A stretch of DNA of 64,000 bases from Diadophis punctatus similis (taxonomy: Eukaryota > Chordata > Lepidosauria > Squamata > Dipsadidae), in the NCBI GenBank assembly GCA_023053685.1, contig JALIGW010000001.1, forward strand, positions 160,734,547 to 160,798,546, written 5' to 3'. This document shows positions 61,050 to 64,000 of this stretch, one piece after another. The position numbers and the translations under genes were made by a program. The stretch's first letter is position 1; every line of letters begins with the position of its first letter. The notes beneath the pieces were generated by a model, which saw only the letters and a list, made by a program, of their open reading frames with translations, had not been told where the DNA came from and searched no databases.

Positions 61050-62890
61050 AATATTTAAAAGTTACAATTAAAAAGAGCTAGTCTGCTTCAGTTTCAATAG
61101 TAAATTGTGGCTTAGAGCATATTGGTTCTCAAGAAAAAACTGCACAGCAGAACATGCTACATTTCCAGAAGAACCTTTGTTAGAGATTGTTATTGTGAAA
61201 GAAATTAACCCAGACCCTCTCTAGATTCTAGATTTCAATACACAACTTTAAATACAGAAAGTACTTCATAAGGCATAGATTTTAAGATGTTTTGCTTCAA
61301 ACCATGCTAAGTAAGAATGCATTCATATGCTGTATATATCTGCTAGTTGATCAGATGAAGACATCAGCCTGTTGCCTTTCAAGTAGCCCCTACTTGAAAG
61401 GTAGATTAGATATTCTACCTTGCAAAAAATAGCATGATCATTCTTGAAATAAAATTGGAATTTGTTTGGGCTTGTAGCATCACTGCCCCAAATATGCCAA
61501 AACAGCGTAGTACTGTCCTTTCACTAGCGGGAAATGCTACATATGGCCAAATGCAACCAGTGCTGGCAGCCTCATTTTACTCTATTCTGGGTGACTAAAA
61601 ACATTATATGAAAGCCAAAACTGACCATGATGGGCACATAGAAGGTTAATCACTATGTGTATATTTGGATAAAAATAATTGACATCTGCAGATTGTGACT
61701 TGGAATGCAAGTTGAGGAAATGGTAAAGAATATACATTAACAAAGGCAATGAAAGAAACAGAAATTATTTATTTAAAAAAATTAACCCAACCCACCCACA
61801 GGTGATTCCAGGTGGCTTAGAACATCAAGAATGGCTGAATACAAACAAGAAAATGAAGTTGTTGGCTTAATTACAAGTGAAAGGACTAAGCTGTGTGTCA
61901 TGAACTATGAATTGGTACCAGCTAAGTTGCTGTGTTGCAACTTAGCATATAGAAATCTATAAATTGGTGATGGTTACATGCTTCATTCTTTTGAACAATG
62001 AAAATAGAAGAATCAGAGATGAGTTGGGAGAAAAACAGTGGAACATTAGACACTCTGTGATGGATCATTGTTTCAGAGATCTTTCCTTACCTAAACAGAG
62101 AAATAGAATGATCATAGGCACACAAAAAAGCGGTGGGAGCAGGAATGACTCCTGCCACCTTCCCCATTGACTTTATTTGAAGAAAGTTGGCAGGGAAGAT
62201 TGGAAATTACAATCACATGATGCGGGTAACCATGGCAGCATGGACGCATGGCAGCAGTGGAGCAGCCACAACTTAAAACCCAGGGAAGATATGAGTCCTG
62301 GATATTGGATGCACTCTGTAAGTTAGCCCATTTAGAGTATGTTGGTTCAAGAAATGTTGCCCTATAATGCATTGTTTTGCCCAATTGAAGGTTACAATCA
62401 ATCAGACATTATTAATACATATATTCTGAATTACACAATTGTTTGTTTGTTGTGTTTACATACTAGTGGGTTGAACAGAAATGACTTCTTATGATTTAAT
62501 ATGAAAAAATAAAAATAATGTAAAAGCTTTAAAACCAATAAAAACATAAGGTATGCAATCTGGAGAAAATTATTCTACTGGGTGGGATGAATACATAGGT
62601 AGAAATGAGATAAAAGAATGCTGAAAAAGTGAAACACCATTTGGAGAGCCAGGAATGATTGGAATAATCTGCTTAAAAAATGATTGTTTCAAAAACACAG
62701 TTGACACATTACTCTCTGAATGCAACAAAGGAGAGGTATGAATATAAATATAAAAATGTGACAGATCTGATCACTTATGATTAAAGACTATGATTAAATT
62801 AGCAATGATACAAGAGTGAATGCAAAGCAGATAATTGTCAAGAGTGAATCTTAGGAAAAAAATAAATATTTAAGGAAAAAGAAGTAAAGA
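61050..62890. other. PKHD1 intron, unassigned
   Basis: AT-rich. The block 62110-62280 may be an old repeat but has no clear ends. Confidence 0.4.
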
Positions 62891-62899
62891 GAACTAGAA

Positions 62900-63650
62900 T
62901 GAAATCAAAAATAAAAATATATACAGTATACCCTGTATGAAAATGTAGTAAATGATAAAAGTGACTTCCCAACAGAACAACTAGAAATGGATGCATGGAA
63001 AGATGACATAGAAGCTGCTTGAAGCAGAATTATATTAGTTTGTGCCAGTGAAGCATTCCTAATGGGAAGTAAGGAAAGCGGCACTTGGTGGAATTATGAA
63101 ATGAAAGAGGCTATGGATGAGAAAAGGGAATTATTATTGCAAAAAAATGAAGATGAGAAAAAAATATACTTTAAAAAGATGGGAAAAAAAGTCGTAAGTG
63201 CTGTGAAATATTAGAAAAAAATATAAACTGGAGAAATGTTAATTATGAATGTGATTTGTTTAGCCATGCGACTTGTTTAATATATGTGGTAAGACTGGAT
63301 ATGATGATTGAAAGAAGGCTGTTATTGTTCCCCTACATAAAAAGAAAAGTAGCTAGAGTAAATGAAAAAGTATATATCCTGATGATGTTTCACAGAATTC
63401 TGGTTTCTGAAATGGAACAAGAAATGTCAATTAGCAACATTTGGGAAGTGCAGTATGGTTTTATGCCAGGCAAAGGGTGTAAAGGTCCAGTTTTTTGTTC
63501 TTCAGAAAATCACTCAGACATGTATGAATGTCAGAAAGAAAACTGATTATACAGTGTATATTCGTTGAGTCAGAGAAAGTGTACTGAATAGATCTGAAGT
63601 ATGGAAATATTTTGGAAAAATTGGATTTAAAGATCGGAACGTCCATTGCT
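62900..63650 (+). pseudogene. Degenerate RTE-like LINE fragment
   Basis: Segments such as GTWWNYEMKEAMDEKRELLL with a lysine-rich linker, then QYGFMPGKG, fit the region between endonuclease and reverse transcriptase of RTE-type LINEs, which includes snake BovB-like elements. Frameshifts and stops are frequent, and the catalytic YADD region is not identifiable. Confidence 0.65.
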
Positions 63651-64000
63651 CACTCTGACAATTGATTTCTGCTGAAATTATTGAGTTAGTCTTATACCAA
63701 TCCTTGCAATTCACTGCTCATTCATCTGGCTGTGGAAGAGACCATTTGAGCCTCCAGTATGAACCTAGGTCAATGAGGCAACAAGGTTCCCAGGACTGAT
63801 TCCCTTCTTCAGGTTTCCTTATTTATACCCAGGTAGCAAAGCAACACCTAAAGGGCCTGAATGTTACTGGCCAAAATACTTCAGATTCTGTAGGAGCATA
63901 ATTTCTGCAGTGCTTCCTCCATAGAGGTAGAGGTGAGAAAATAGAGTAGGGAGATGAAATGTGTCAAGCCTTAAAATAATGTTTAAATAAAAGCATTCTT

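Overview
The window is vertebrate nuclear DNA, almost certainly from a squamate reptile and most likely a snake. The evidence is the mixture of repeats: CR1-, L2- and RTE-type LINE fragments, tRNA-derived squamate-style SINEs, many hAT-like non-autonomous elements with intact 8-bp target duplications, and very long, pure microsatellites, which are typical of snakes. No bacterial gene, CRISPR array, operon or prophage is present. The species call is inference.

One host protein-coding gene is recognisable: the 3' end of PKHD1 (fibrocystin/polyductin), on the minus strand. Seven coding exons at 59859-58860, 47664-47541, 45243-45156, 40301-40194, 37279-37121, 35902-35777 and 32975-32641 join in one continuous reading frame (phases 1-2-0-1-1-1-1, 1940 nt including the stop). 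They encode the last part of the ectodomain, the single transmembrane helix and the cytoplasmic tail. The number of exons fits the last seven exons (61-67) of the mammalian gene. The rest of the gene lies beyond position 64000.

Positions 1 to about 32000 lie downstream of PKHD1 and hold no gene I can support, only repeats and unique sequence. In mammals the PKHD1 3' end faces a large gene-poor interval towards TFAP2B, so this is probably the reptile equivalent (inference).

The repeats are layered. A CR1-like LINE at 15.5-18 kb has a second copy at 56.1-57.2 kb and a 3' stub at 60.7-61.0 kb. L2-like LINE fragments lie at 27.7, 29.7-31.1 and 41.1-41.6 kb. CR1 3' ends lie at 50.3 and 55.5 kb. 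Degenerate RTE-like fragments lie at 34.9 and 62.9 kb. Two hAT-like families account for about ten insertions, most with 8-bp duplications. Two related solo LTRs (22.1 and 43.6 kb) each have a perfect 5-bp duplication, and an unrelated LTR-like segment lies at 6.5 kb. Large palindrome-rich DNA elements lie at 26.6-27.6 kb (three tandem hairpins inside a split microsatellite) and 53.0-54.4 kb.

The observation I rate highest is PKHD1 exon 45243-45156. Its splice acceptor abuts a pyrimidine tetranucleotide microsatellite. Apart from the acceptor AG, the 252 nt upstream of this exon contain only one adenosine, at -39. Other gene-level points are a tandem NAGNAG acceptor, a single cysteine where mammals have a cysteine cluster in the ciliary targeting sequence, and a furin-type motif.
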